The notes under the pieces were generated by a model. The model worked only from the letters and a program-made list of their open reading frames with translations, had not been told where the DNA came from and ran no database searches. Position numbers and translations under genes: made by a program. This document shows positions 1-14,602 of a stretch of 64,000 nucleotides of DNA, one piece after another. The stretch comes from Circinella minor. Its lineage: Eukaryota; Mucoromycota; Mucoromycetes; Mucorales; Lichtheimiaceae. The stretch lies in contig JAEPRB010000117.1 in NCBI GenBank assembly GCA_016758965.1, forward strand, positions 61,434-125,433, given 5' to 3'. Each line of letters starts with the position of its first letter. Positions within the stretch are counted from its first letter, which is position 1.

Positions 1-720
1 GAACCTTGCTGTGTTTGCAAAAAATAAGAGGTTATCGGTTAATTTTTGTTTTAAATTACTCGCCAAAAGGTCACGATACTATTTTGTGTAGCTGTCTCTT
101 TTGCTTTCTATTTGTCCTGTCCAGATGCTTATTAGGATCCAACTCGAATATCCTGAATCATTTATTGCATATGCCGACAATTGCAAAATACTTATCTGAC
201 ACAGTTAGCTTATTTCAATACTTTAAATAACATCTTCTTGTCTGAAGTAGTTTAAAATATCCCATATCCAATTATTTTCTCATTATAATTATTCAAATAT
301 TGTAAAAGATTGTTTGTGTGTGTGTGTGTGTGTTTTTTTTTTCACTTTTCACAGTTTCCCAATTGAATTGATGTTGATACCATTCTTTTTCTTTTAGATT
401 GTATAAAGAAAAAATGTTTGAGTAATTTTTTTTTCTTTTAATGGTTTACATTTCTTACAATAGTTCTTTTTTTTTTTCGGTATTCGTGTGTGTGTACGTG
501 TTTCTGTTTAAGTTTTTAACCATTGTCACAGGATTCTTTGAGTTTTTAGGAACTTTTAAGAAAAAAGAACCTTGATTTTTTTAACTCCCTCTTAAATATA
601 CTAACCAAAAAAAAAAAAAAAAAAGGTTGCTTATTTTATTACTACTCAACCCCCCCTTTCCTTTTCTTATTTTACTTTTTTTTTATATTATATTTTTCTG
701 TCTTTTTCTTTTCTTCTCAA
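1..720. other. Gene-poor flank upstream of the WDR91 homologue
   Basis: I see no gene here that I can support. The stretch is T-rich, with a short (GT)n tract near 317-332 and long T and A homopolymers. It ends in a pyrimidine-rich tract just before the WDR91 start codon, which is typical of promoter and 5' UTR DNA in this genome. A 74-codon open frame at 6-230 has no recognisable features and is probably chance. Confidence 0.5.
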
Positions 721-1086
721 ATGAACTCGTTAAATCAAGTTGACGAGCTTGTTAAAGAATATTTATTAGTAAGTTTTTGGTTTCAACTATTTTAATGTTT
801 TTTTTTCATAGCAACAAGTTACGGGATTTTTTCGATTGAAGAAGGGAAACACCCCCTTTTTTTTGCTATTATTGTTTCAATACTTACAACTTACCAACAC
901 AACACAATTCAAATTTATATTATTGTCATTAGTTTCGTGGATTTACTAATACATATCGAACTTTTGAAAATGAATGTCGAGTAGACAAGGATAAAAGCTA
1001 TCAGGTATATAATATTCCTGCAATAAAGTTGCTGTTTTCGAATGAAGAGGAGACGAGGGGAAAAGAATTCAATAAAAAGAGAGAGA

Positions 1087-1125
<39 letters not shown>

Positions 1126-4100
1126 AATGAATGAGATTGAATGATAATACTAAAAACAACATCTTTTAAAAAAAATAAATGATCAAGGTTGACAAAATTC
1201 TCGATGAGTTACTGGGCTATATATTCAATAGTGATATACAAAGATTAATTGATTATTATCGATATCTCGATTTACGGTTTTTCTCGCGTTTGGATAGTCG
1301 GTTTCAACGCACGGTTAAAAAATTCGAACTATGCTTATTGCGGCATTATTTAGTTTATGGTCAGTTTAATATATTATATATTTTATAAATAATCTATATT
1401 GATATTAATGAATTATATTATTATTTTATTAGCAATTCAACATAAGAAACGTGATAAAGTAATAGAATTTTTTGATCTTTATGGTCCCGATTTACATGGG
1501 AAACCTGAATGGTCACAATGGTTCGGTTAGTTTATATATATATATATATATATACATATATTAACGGAGAAAGTGGAAGGAAAAGGGAAAAGGGAATATA
1601 TGCGTGTGTATATTTGTATATATATATATATATATATTTGGAAATACATATTATAATAATACTTATACTGAAACTCTCTTGGTCATAATAGCATTACCTT
1701 ATGTTAAGAATCCTGCGACCGATCCAACATTTGAAACATTTTTTTCCAAACAATGGATAGATAACTATATGATCTCCTTACATAATTTTTTAGCAACAAC
1801 ATTTCAATTTATGCGTAGGTTTATATATATATATTTATATTGAGTTAAAGAAAAAAAAACACACAAATAATAATTAATACATATTTGTTTATATTTAGCT
1901 TTACCAAGTTTATTATCTTTTAATATGGATCGAGTTCAACGAAAAGCACAACAAACAGAAATTGAATCATTGAAAAATACAATAGAAAGTATGAAAGCTG
2001 CTGCTGATGCACGTGAAAATGAAGTTGCAAAATTGAAACATGAGGTCGGTATTTTTTTTTCTTTTTCATTCTCTTGAACAAACACATACAGAGAGAGAGA
2101 GAGAGAGAGAGATGTACATACATATACCACTTTTCTTGTTTTATCTTATATATTAAAAAAAATTAATATGTAGGTCGCTGAAACTCGACGAGAAATGACT
2201 GATGGAATTAGTATGATTCGAAGGCGTGCTGCTTCGATGACCAATGAATTAAAAGCTGGTAATGGTGGTACAAAATCAAAATCGATAGAAAAAACAACTT
2301 CATCATCATCATCATCTACAATAGCAGGTGACAAGTTAGTTCCAGGAATAGTAACCACTACATCAACAACACCAACACCAACAGCAGTAACACTACATTC
2401 ATCTACAGGAGGAACAACAACTACTTCTTTAAATCCAACAAATGGTAGTTTAAGTTCGGATGGAATTGTCGTGGATGAAGAAGAACCATTTGTTGTTGTG
2501 AGCGAGGTAACATATTTTTTTTTATATTTTTTTTTTTTGGGAGGGTTACGGTTATATTTATTTTGTACTAAATTTTCCTTTTGGCGTAAAAAATGGTAAT
2601 ATTTATAGGAAGAGTATTCAGAACATGCATCTGCTATTACTCATGCAAAATTTTCAAGTGAAGGGAATCTTATAGCAAGTTGTGATATGGATAATATTGT
2701 TAGGTAAAGAGAAGATCTCCCCCCCCAAAAAAAAAAAGGAAGAAGCTATAGAATATGTATATGGAAAGATTGGGATATTAATTATTTTATTTATATAGAA
2801 TTTGGAGTCATAAAGGACAATCGTTTAATCCAGTAAAAATCAATAATAACTCATCTAATATTTTGTCATTAGAATGGGAAGCTCGTTCAGATCGTTTTGT
2901 AAGTAATAACTAATTACAATGAAATTTAAGAGAAGAAACTGATAAATAATATTTTAAATAGTTGTTTTTAGGAACGGACGTTGGAACGATTCGAGTATAT
3001 AATGTTGAAAACAAATCTATTGTTCAAGAATTCAATATGGATTCTAAATATCCTTGGTAAAGAAATTATTTTTTCTAAATAGGGTTTATTAAGCGTTTCT
3101 AAAAATCTTATATTTTTATTTTATATCTCAGGGTTACACATCTTTCATGCAGTCCTGTTGAACCAATATTTGTTTGTGCTGGTACAGGAAACAAACTTTC
3201 TTTCATTGATAATAAAACACGACCAAGTGCATTAGTTGCTTGGAGTATGAAGAGTATGACTGATATAGTAAGTTTTTATTTATAAGTATAAATATATTAA
3301 TATTAATATAGTTGTATAATTAGGTCGTAACTAATGATAATTATATTATTATTGCTATTTAGGGTACCTTTCAATTCGATTCCAATGAAGAGAATAATAC
3401 TGCAGTAGATATTAATACAATTGCATTAAATCATAATGGTCAAATGCTGGTTTCTGGAGATCAAAATGGTTTGATGCGTATCTTTGGTAAGTCTAATTAT
3501 TATTATTTTTATTTTTTACGGTGATGTTAGAAATATATTAATTAAATGTCGTTAACATAATTCATTAGATGTACGAAGCATGAAATCCATCATGGAATGG
3601 AAAGATCCATCTAATAGATCATGTTGTGTTGCCCAATTCAGTTTCGATGAAAATTCTATTTATACCGTCGATTATAGTGGACAACTTTCACAATGGTCTA
3701 TTCATAAACATGGAACAAGTTTATCACAACAACAGCTTGCAGGATTTCCACCACCAGCATCTTTCCCATCACCAGTGAGTACTTTCTCGACAACAACAGT
3801 GGCAGAAGTGCCAATAATGAATAAAAAAACATCTAGCAACTCATCAGCAGCACTTCCACCACGACCTAAACCACATGCATCCACATCATCACGATCACGT
3901 CTTTCGATATCATCTAGCCGTTCTACACGATTACCTATGATTGCTGTTGATGATAGTGTCACTCAATCATTATTATCTGTCTCTCCTCGACCTCAAATGG
4001 TAGCATTCAACGCAGAAACAGATTTTGCTCTTTGCGCATCGTCTTCTTTACATAGTAATAATAATCGTGTACTATCATCATCATCATCGTCATCTACATC

Positions 4101-4320
4101 ATCCTTTTCCTCATCTTCTGAAAATAACAACGTTAGTAACGGAAATTCGTCTACACAAGGAACTATTTATCGAGTTTCAGATGGTCGACCATCTTTACAA
4201 TTTGGTCATCAGCCTATCCATCAAAAATTAACAACGGTGGATTGGACTAGTTCGTCAAATACCTGTTTATTAGGTAGCGTCGATGGTAGTGTCAAAGTGA
4301 CCAATTTGATTAAAGTATAA
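721..4320 (+). CDS. WDR91 homologue (WD-repeat endosomal maturation regulator)
   Basis: The product is a WD-repeat protein of the WDR91 family. In animals WDR91 works with WDR81 on early endosomes to restrain PI3-kinase (Vps34) activity during early-to-late conversion. Thirteen exons: 721-768, 933-1004, 1188-1359, 1433-1525, 1692-1814, 1899-2044, 2174-2506, 2609-2703, 2799-2898, 2962-3056, 3132-3267, 3363-3486, 3569-4320, giving 762 residues. The N-terminus reads NSLNQVDELVKEYLLFRGF, matching the family's opening block, followed by VDKILDELL, a PEWSQWFALPYV stretch and FSKQWIDNYMISLHNFL. A coiled coil (residues about 205-250) and a Ser/Thr-rich linker lead to the WD repeats, which end in LTTVDWTSSSNTCLLGS. 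The last exon carries a Ser/Pro-rich insertion (about residues 570-690). The start fits the family's N-terminus. Family assignment is firm; function is inferred from animals. Confidence 0.93.
1089..1120. repeat. (GT)16 microsatellite in WDR91 intron 2
   Basis: Sixteen perfect GT dinucleotides followed by a short GAAT run, lying inside the second intron of the WDR91 homologue. A neutral simple-sequence repeat, probably polymorphic. Confidence 0.95.
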
Positions 4321-4986
4321 ACTTTCTTTTATTTCTTCTACCTGTTTCATTTCCCCCTCCTCCTCATCTCTTATCGATTCATCCTTCCTCTTTCTTATAT
4401 AACATTATAAATTTCATCGAAACAGAGAATATCACAATACCAAATTTGTATACAGTAGCTTCAACATATTTTCAAGTTATTCCTCTACCCTTATTCCCTT
4501 TTTTTTTTCTTTTTCACCCTTTCTTACAACATTCTATATTACTATTTTTATCTATAACAACTTCTTCTTTTTTCTGCTGTTTTGCATATTGTATACCAAT
4601 CAAACACCATCCCCTCCAATTCATTATAATCTTTTGCAAATATATATCAGATGTTATTCTTTTTTTTTACATTATCAATAATAGATATTCTTATTTTTAT
4701 TATTTGTAATTGTTGTCTTCCATCTTTATTCTAGTTATGCATGGATCTATTTTTCTACTTTTTATTTTCCCAATGTGTCTATACAATACACTACAAAAGA
4801 TACAGCGGTAACTGTGATTGTGACACGTCGCTGTAAGAGTACTAGCATAACAACAAATTTATTCAAAAAATGGGCGGGGGGTACTAATCTACATAGACGT
4901 TCGTGATTACTACATAGTGTAAGATATGAGTCGGAATATAGGATATATTGATAATACGGAAATACGTAAGATATAGTAATAATATA

Positions 4987-5321
4987 CAGGATTTTTCCAA
5001 GAGAATTTTGCGTCACTTCTAAAATTGTTTTTGCGTTGTCTGGGGAATAATTTTGCGTTATCATAGTTATTTTGCTCCAACCTAATTTTTTGCACTGAAA
5101 TATATATGTCCAAGCACTTAATATTTTCTACGGCCTCACCAGGAAAGATATTATGATAAACAATATTTCATTAACAATCTGCATAAATGAATTACATATG
5201 AGCTATTTTAAAAATAATAATTAAAATAAAGCTATAAACACCAAGGAAGTAAATATTTTGACGCAAAAACAGGAAGGCAAAAATAAATTTAGTTCAGCGC
5301 AAATAATTCGGAAAAATCCTG
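4987..5321. mobile_element. TA-flanked MITE with CAGGATTTTTCC termini
   Basis: The left end is CAGGATTTTTCC and the right end is its exact reverse complement GGAAAAATCCTG. Both are bordered by the dinucleotide TA (4985-4986 and 5322-5323), the target-site duplication expected of Tc1/mariner-type elements. The 335-bp body has no coding capacity. Inside it, a TTTTGCGT-like motif recurs: five times reading inward from the left and, in the opposite orientation, about three times from the right. The elevated density of this motif suggests subterminal transposase-binding repeats. The superfamily is inferred from the TA duplication only. Confidence 0.72.
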
Positions 5322-6685
5322 TAATAGATAATGATTTATTTAGAATAAAAACTGATGGTATTTATATATTTCTAATATTGTAATTCTTGGTAATTATATA
5401 TGATAGCTTGGCACTTTTAGGAATATCTTGTATCTTGGCAATATGTAAGGATATCTTTTATTTAGTATTGTTATAAGGATTTCTTATGAAGTTGATGAGA
5501 TATTATCTAAGAATAGTGATTTCTTATTGGTTGGATGTTACATACAAAAACTATTAAAATGGTTATATGTGCACTGTTTGGGGATAGTTCTATTAAAAAA
5601 TCACAAACTTCTTAGATTTCTTGTCCTTTTGAACTTCAAAAATAATAAACAAGTAACATCGGCGACATCGAATAACATAATATTAATAATAATACAGGAC
5701 TGCTCTATTGATATGTACATATAAAAAAAAATAGCAAAAGACAGGATCCAAAATATGACTTGCTCTCGATAAAGAAAAATTTCATCACTCACTCAATCTA
5801 CCTGCTAAACATGGATTAACGCGGACTTGGCAGTAGATATGGTCTATTTTTCTAAATACGTATTATATGGATAGGGCTAGAATTGATATTTTGTATATGT
5901 ATTAAAACCAAGTAAAAAAATGTTATTACTATGCACACGTTTTTTGGATTTCTATATCATTTAAAGAGCAAACGCTACTCACATATCTTTAGTCATAATA
6001 ATAGCCAAAAAAAAATCTGGGTTATTTTTTACGTCAACTTAATAACCATCTATGTATTATTAAGTTTACTTAATACTTTAAAATTAAAATTGAGTTGAAT
6101 TCTTAAGAAGTACATTCAATAGTCCTTCAGAGATCTATGTTGTCGTACATAGTAAAAAGTAAAATAAGAGAAATATGATTTAAAAATCGTTATGAATAAC
6201 CTCTATAAAACATACAGGAAGTAATTTTGGAACCACCTTTACAACTCTCGCTACCATTTTTTATAAACTTTCCAAGATGAATAACAATTATCTTTTCGCC
6301 ACACCAGCTATGTGGATTAAATGAGTTCAGTACATAGTTCATGGTAAAGCATAAATTATCTAGTTTTAATCCTACCTACACGTGAGGTATTTTTTTCGTA
6401 CAGCAGAAATTGGCTCTAATTTAACATATTATACTCAGGATTCATCGCCTGTGCTCTAGATACTTCTTCTACCTATATATCTTTATTTATAAAAGTCAAT
6501 TTCCCATCCATCTGATCCATTTCTGGGAAATCGTTGATTATAACAGGTATCAGGCGTGTTGAGTGACAGCTGTAACGTATGTAATTTACCTGCCGTTGGG
6601 AAGCTCTTTTATTATTATATGCAGCTATGCTGGAAATATGGTGACTTTTAGCAAAAGTACAAAGAATATGGATAACAAGAAGTTT

Positions 6686-7111
6686 GATACCTCTGACAGT
6701 GCTTGAGAGGTATCAATAAATTATTCTCGGAGTGTGAATTATTTTGGTGGTGATACCTCTGACAGTGCTTGAGAGGTATCAATAAATTATTCTCGGAGTG
6801 TGAATTATTTTGGTGGTGATACCTCTGACATTGCTTGAGAGGTATCAATAAAATATTTTCTGAGTGTGAATTATTTTGGTGGTGATACCTTTGACAGTGC
6901 TTGAGAGGTATCAATAAATTATTTTCTGAGTGTGAATTGTTTTGGTGGTGATACCTCTGACAGTGCTTGAGAGGTATCATTAAATTATTTTCTGTGTAGA
7001 TTATTTTGGTGGTGATACCTCTCACAGTGCTTGAGAGGTATGAACAAATATGCTACCGGGTGATACCTCTCGTCAAGTATCAACAAAACATGCTCCTGAG
7101 TTTGATACCTG
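6686..7111. repeat. 66-bp minisatellite, each unit with a 9-bp hairpin
   Basis: Units start at 6686, 6752, 6818, 6884, 6950 and 7014 (spacing 66, 66, 66, 66, 64), followed by shorter decayed copies near 7062 and 7103. Each unit contains GATACCTCT, an 11-base loop GACAGTGCTTG, then AGAGGTATC, a perfect 9-bp inverted repeat. The units diverge at a few positions. As 66 is a multiple of three, a frame stays open on the minus strand as a 22-residue repeat. That frame has no supporting gene context, so I treat it as a by-product. A related isolated sequence (GATACCTTTCAAGC) occurs near 7376. Confidence 0.93.
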
Positions 7112-7658
7112 AAAAAAAAAAAAAAAAAAAAAAAAAAACATGCAAGAGCGAATGTAACTCTGTTTTCGCTGTGAGGCCTAAACACGTTTATTTTTTATTA
7201 GCTAGTCTCTTTTTCTTTTTTTTTCAAGGTGCGCATATCTCTTCTGGATAAGTGACAATAATCCTGATAATCATATAATAACTTCTATCTTTATTTTCCA
7301 TTTATTAGCAATCCTTTCTTTTATTACATTATTAAGTTCCGCAGCAAGCGATCTGTATAAATCGCGGCGTTATTGATACCTTTCAAGCAAGAATATAAAT
7401 AATACTTAGGGCCCAGGTTGCTACCTTATAAGCATGTGAGGGGTAGTATTAAGACTTCTTTTATTGTTATTTTAGTAATATGATACTTGTTGTCGTATTT
7501 GTAAGAACAAGTCTCCCAAATATGATCTGGATTAAAAATTTTAATACTTATAATCAATCTATCCCATTACAGTATTTATGCATGGGAGAAGAATAAGTAG
7601 CTTAAATCGTTGCAACAATTTTTATTAGCTAAAAATTACATCATCGTCATTAATATTA

Positions 7659-8351
7659 TCATTCATTAAAATAGTTGATGAGTCTTTCTTGTAGTTTATA
7701 TTGTTTTTCTATTTCACTTGCAATTTCATAGAAAATCCAAAATCCAAAATACAAATCTCCATCAAGTGTTGTAAATACTTCAGGATGGCAACAAAAAGAA
7801 TAAAGAAAGAAACAGATTGCTAAGTTCCAATAGGGAATTAGCTGGTCAGTTGTCAATAATGTGTAACCATTTTATATCGCTAGATTGGACAATGAATAAC
7901 ATAATTAATTAAGAGTGTACCTTCGATGGTATAACAAAGATATATTTGTAAACGTCATGAAATACATATACAGTATGTCCAATTTTTTTTTTACTGGTTT
8001 GATTGAGATTTGGCCTGGAAATAAGACGTTTGTTGTGCTTTCGATAGTTGCTGCTTCATCTGAGTGCAGCTTTGGTTAAAGGTTTCGTATTTTTGTATAT
8101 TATTTCCAAATATTTCTTTGTCATAAAAAAAATAATTTTTGAATCGTGGGGTCATCTCGTCGTGTCATAGATATCAAGGACGTTTTTTGTTCAATAAAAA
8201 AAGTGTGTTATAGCAACAAGAGGAGCTGAGGGCTGTGTATCAAGGTGAGGATTAATTGTGCCAGCGTTAATCAAAGAAAAAGAACGAGCCCAGCCAGAGC
8301 AAGGGAGTGCTTCTTCAGTGAAGGGTTTTTTTCATCAACTTTGATATCCAT
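7659..8351 (-). pseudogene. Eroded coding relic, unknown family
   Basis: Reading the minus strand from an ATG at 8351, coding-like sequence continues to about 7991 if two homopolymer frameshifts are allowed. It includes blocks such as EEALPCSGWARSFSLINAG, TINPHLDTQPSAPL and MTRRDDPTIQKLFF, then QMKQQLSKAQQTSYFQAK before a stop. Further coding-like frames follow on the same strand (near 7895-7965, and 7659-7856 with YWNLAICFFLYSF). Composition and repeated frame recovery argue for a once-real gene, but I recognise no family. It may belong to the candidate transposon around it. Confidence 0.35.
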
Positions 8352-10347
8352 GCCTCACACTTCTGATATGGTATTGTTAATGTATCGTGCGATTACAACA
8401 GGGAGAATAGAGCACTTCTTGATCATTCAAAGATAGTATTCGTTTACTCGTACATAAAAAGCCGTGTCCACCGTATGCTATTATCTTTTCAATAATATTG
8501 GTGGTAGTTCACAGTCTCTGTGTGATATCCTTTCATAAACCGCGTCTGATTTCATCCTGTTGGCCCAATCAGTAGGGACTGCCCTGTATTTGTCAAGAGT
8601 AGAGTTTCCTACATAATAATAACAATTTCCGTGAGTCAATCCAATACATTACATAAAGCAAACGCGTTTGTCCCAGAATTACCAATCACAGTATCGACAA
8701 CAAAATTGATTATTTCAGGTTTAAAAAGAACTAGTTTGCTTGCTAACACTGCGTCTAATATACAAAGTATCCGTGTAAAAAAAAGAATACAACATATATT
8801 TATTTTGTATATAAGGTGTTAACAAAAAAAAACACGTTTTTATAATACAACCCTGACCCCTTTTTTCTATATATTTATCATACATTGATTACATACCTTT
8901 TTAGATCTAATGATTTCTCCACCCCTCCCTTCTCCATCACAAATTAATGAATAGCCAATTCTTCCGCTGATAATATAAATTTCGTTACAAACATCAGATG
9001 ATTCATTCAGTAGGATGTGTTGATAGGTGTATAAGAATTGTTAACTAGTTTTGTTTAAATTAAGAAGAATCAGATTATTACGTAAGTTTACACCCCTCGT
9101 AATTATTTTACTCACACATAACCATCTACTACTTAATACTCAATATACTTGACACATTCGAAAAAGCACAACAATTCACTATATGAACAAATATATGGTG
9201 AACCAATAGTTGTTACTGTGAGTAATGACTTACCGTATGTACCATCTGTCGTTACCTATCTATTACTTATAAATAGAAGATTGAATACCATTATCTGTTT
9301 TAATCGCTCCCAGTTGTATTTAATCATTGTTAGTTACTGTATCGCTGGGGGTTGTGTCACAGAAAATAGTCCTGATTATTAAATACGTTGATTTGTTGTT
9401 GTTGCCGCTGTTCATGACACAGTTTAAAATTATTATTTACAGGTCAAGGTAATTTGTAAAGCGTTTATAAGTAGAAGAACCAGTGCTGATACGGGTAATC
9501 GTAATTGACGGTGATGGTGCCTTGACAGGTCGTGGGATAACACATCTTGTAGTTCTTGAATAGCTCTCTTTCAATTATATAAAAATAAAAGAGAGGAATC
9601 GTTTAATGGACTAAACAAACAGCCAGAAAAATGAACGACAGTGTTTTGACCATCAACATCGTTGGTTGCTGTTAATTTTTGTGTTATGCTTACGTAAAAT
9701 ATTAAAAAGGCATCATAAATTGAACGATAGATGTATAAAAAGAAGAAAATTAAAAGATTTACTTGTTTAATTTTGTACTTTCAATTGTAATGGTACAGCT
9801 CAGACTGTCATAGCCAATCATCTTGTAATATTAACAGTAGACTTCTCTTACTACGTAAACAGACTTCATCAAGAAACTATACGAATAACTTATGAATGAT
9901 ATTCGTTTTAATTAATTTTACACTATTGAAACCATTCTACTAAAATGAATAATATAAACTATATCAACTTTTATTACTCATTAATGCCAACTTGCTCGAA
10001 TATTTTCCATAAAAAAATGGTAATACTCTTAAACAGTTAAATTGTTGTTTGGTCGTCAAAGTGAGAAGTGATTCCTATGGTTACACGAATTTTCCATCAA
10101 CATCTCCTGTTATCTGTGCGATTTTTTTTTCTTCACTTCTGAAAGGCACTGTTCAGAATTAATTTGATAGTGTAAAAAATAGTCTACAGTACGATATAAT
10201 TACTTTTAATTTGTCCTGTAGTTTTAAAATGTAAGATGAAAAGTTAATCATACTAAAACAAAAAAAAATTACTCAAAGTAACGTCATTACGTATATTTTA
10301 GAAAATATTATTTATGCAAAGATACATTTACAGGACAATGTAGTAAG

Positions 10348-10880
10348 GTGAGATCTATGGCACTACCGCAGAATGGCACGATTTTGATTGATGTCGGTGC
10401 CTCAAGAATTGTCGTTGTGATTTTACTGCTGCTCAAAGAGAACATTACGCTATTTACCCCATGCTCTAGTATAGGTCACAGCTTTTTGGTTGTGGTTGAT
10501 CAATTCCAAACTTCTCTCGACACCATGGGCAACTTGCGCAGATATCGCAGATTTATCGCAGATATCGAAGTTTATGATTTAAATTTAAAACAGAGATTTC
10601 TTATTTAAGATATCCGTGTAACCTTCCTTGACAAACTCCTCACTGTATTTGGTAGTACTGTTTCTTCAACATTAGTTGAATTGCAGCCTCTTGACCTTAT
10701 CATGAATAATCTCCCGCGCTCTGAAGTTGGCTTGACATTAGGAAAGTGACCGAAAGTATGACCTGCTCTTATATGAGTGCTTGGCGAAATCGACTGTTTA
10801 GACATCCTGATGACGCATGCGATGAAGCAGAACCAAATCCCGAAAATGTCCTGGAAATTACACCCTATCCAGACACGCAA
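10348..10880. other. Coding-like segment, strand unresolved
   Basis: The plus strand has an 86-codon frame (10348-10608) followed, after a stop, by a second good stretch with VTFLDKLLTVFGSTVSSTLV and LDLIMNNLPRSEVGLTLGK. The minus strand has a 91-codon frame (10605-10880) containing GHTFGHFPNVKPTSERGRLF. The local GC content is visibly higher than in the flanks. I cannot tell which strand was coding, and no family is recognised. Probably a remnant of an inserted gene. A short internal repetition (CGCAGATATCGCAGATTTAT) lies near 10538. Confidence 0.2.
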
Positions 10881-11876
10881 TCTTTCGAGAACACATAGTG
10901 TATTTTTTTTTTTTTTTTTACTTTTACTTGCTTAGTTATTTCCCACGTCTATACAATATACTCGGCTACGTTCCTTCCTCCCCTCAAGGAAGCGAACACA
11001 CATGCCCATTGGCCAAAGTCATTCTAGCCTTTTATTTTAGTATATAAATGGTCAAACAGTTTTATTATACATATTTCATTACATTCAAATCACAGATGTA
11101 TCTATGAGTATAAAAAAGTATGAATATATGCCATATCACAATACCAGCTATGTTGTTATTTAGTAATCTGAAAGCAAGATACAAGAATTATATATATGCA
11201 TGAAATGATTAAAATTGAATGATACCGTATCGTGATGGGGTGAACGAAGAAAATACGTATAGTTTGAGATGACTTGGCTATGAACAATATTTTTCTTATT
11301 TTCAAAAAGGTTTATGTATGGAACTGAATATTTTACATATCAATTGATAATAAAGAACAACGATGATATATGTAAGCTAGAGAACATCAAACATTGCATA
11401 TTCCAATGCTATAAACTATAAACTTTTAATTTTCTGCATAAATTCAAAAAAGATTAACTATTATTTAGATCATGCCATATTTGAGTTTATAAATATCGAT
11501 GTTCTTTTATCAGTAAATACCAACATTGGTTTGTTCCTGAAAATAACCGAGAGTTTTTTTTTTTTTTTTTGAGCAATCAATAATCATGCTAACACATGAA
11601 TTGCCCAAGTTAATTCATTGTCAAAGAAAAATGAAAAAAAAAAATCAATAATAATATGAAGCATTCCATGTGATCCAAAGGCGTGGGTAAGGAATGGTAG
11701 ACGTGGCATGGCGTGCGTCGTTTGTGCGTCGCTGTTTGGTCTTTTACCTTTTTGATATTTCTTTTTTTATACATTTTTATTGCCATCAAAAATCAGGACT
11801 AGCTTTTTTTGTTAAGTTGTCTAACACTTATATATCTTCATTTTCTCCCTTTCTTATCACTCTTTTCAGGACAGCA

Positions 11877-14228
<2,352 letters not shown>

Positions 14229-14602
14229 AAAAATGATAAAAAAATAGAACAATTGTCATCCATTATAATTATCATTTAATATTATTCTATTCGCTGCCAT
14301 GGGAACAAGAACTATGACAACAATCGTAATTTAACCACTCAGTCTAAAACCTTTTTTTTTTTTGATGAAAAAGAAAGAGTGGCTGTTATTTTATTTTATT
14401 TTTACTCTTTGATCAAGAAAAAAAAAGAGCCAATTTAGCGTGACGACTACTTTGGAAATTTGATTCCTGCTAAAAACAATTGACGGTTCCTGAATGAGGT
14501 CCGCTTTTGTGTGTGTGTTTTTTTTTTGTTCTTTTAATTTTTTATTTTTATTTTTTCACTTACCACAAACTTATACATATACATATAAAACATAATAATC
14601 AC

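Larger units (their letters stand above)
5695..8586. mobile_element. Possible larger TA-flanked transposon, badly eroded
   Basis: The right end read inward (CAGGGCAGTCCCTACTGAT) resembles the left end CAGGACTGCTCTATTGAT with one gap and several substitutions. Both ends abut TA. The 2.9-kb interval encloses a minus-strand coding relic that begins about 235 bp inside the right end, the usual place for a transposase-type gene. The terminal match is short and imperfect, so the boundary call is tentative. It could equally be two unrelated sequences. Confidence 0.25.
4321..11876. other. 7.5-kb gene-poor, repeat-rich interval
   Basis: No intact gene is supported between WDR91 and the GH47 mannosidase. 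The interval holds a TA-flanked MITE (4987-5321), a possible larger TA-flanked element (5695-8586) enclosing a 66-bp minisatellite and an eroded minus-strand coding relic, and a coding-like stretch at 10348-10880. Another open frame at 9149-9382 (+) is coding-like in composition but not recognisable. The remainder is AT-rich and crossed by stops in all frames. This is the pattern of an old transposon graveyard. Confidence 0.6.

Noticed and set aside
6648..7025. 125-codon minus-strand frame made of 22-residue repeats with LLIPLKHCQRYHHQNNSHSE-type text
   Set aside because: It is simply the translation of the 66-bp minisatellite, whose unit length is a multiple of three. There is no gene context, and it ends where the repeat ends.
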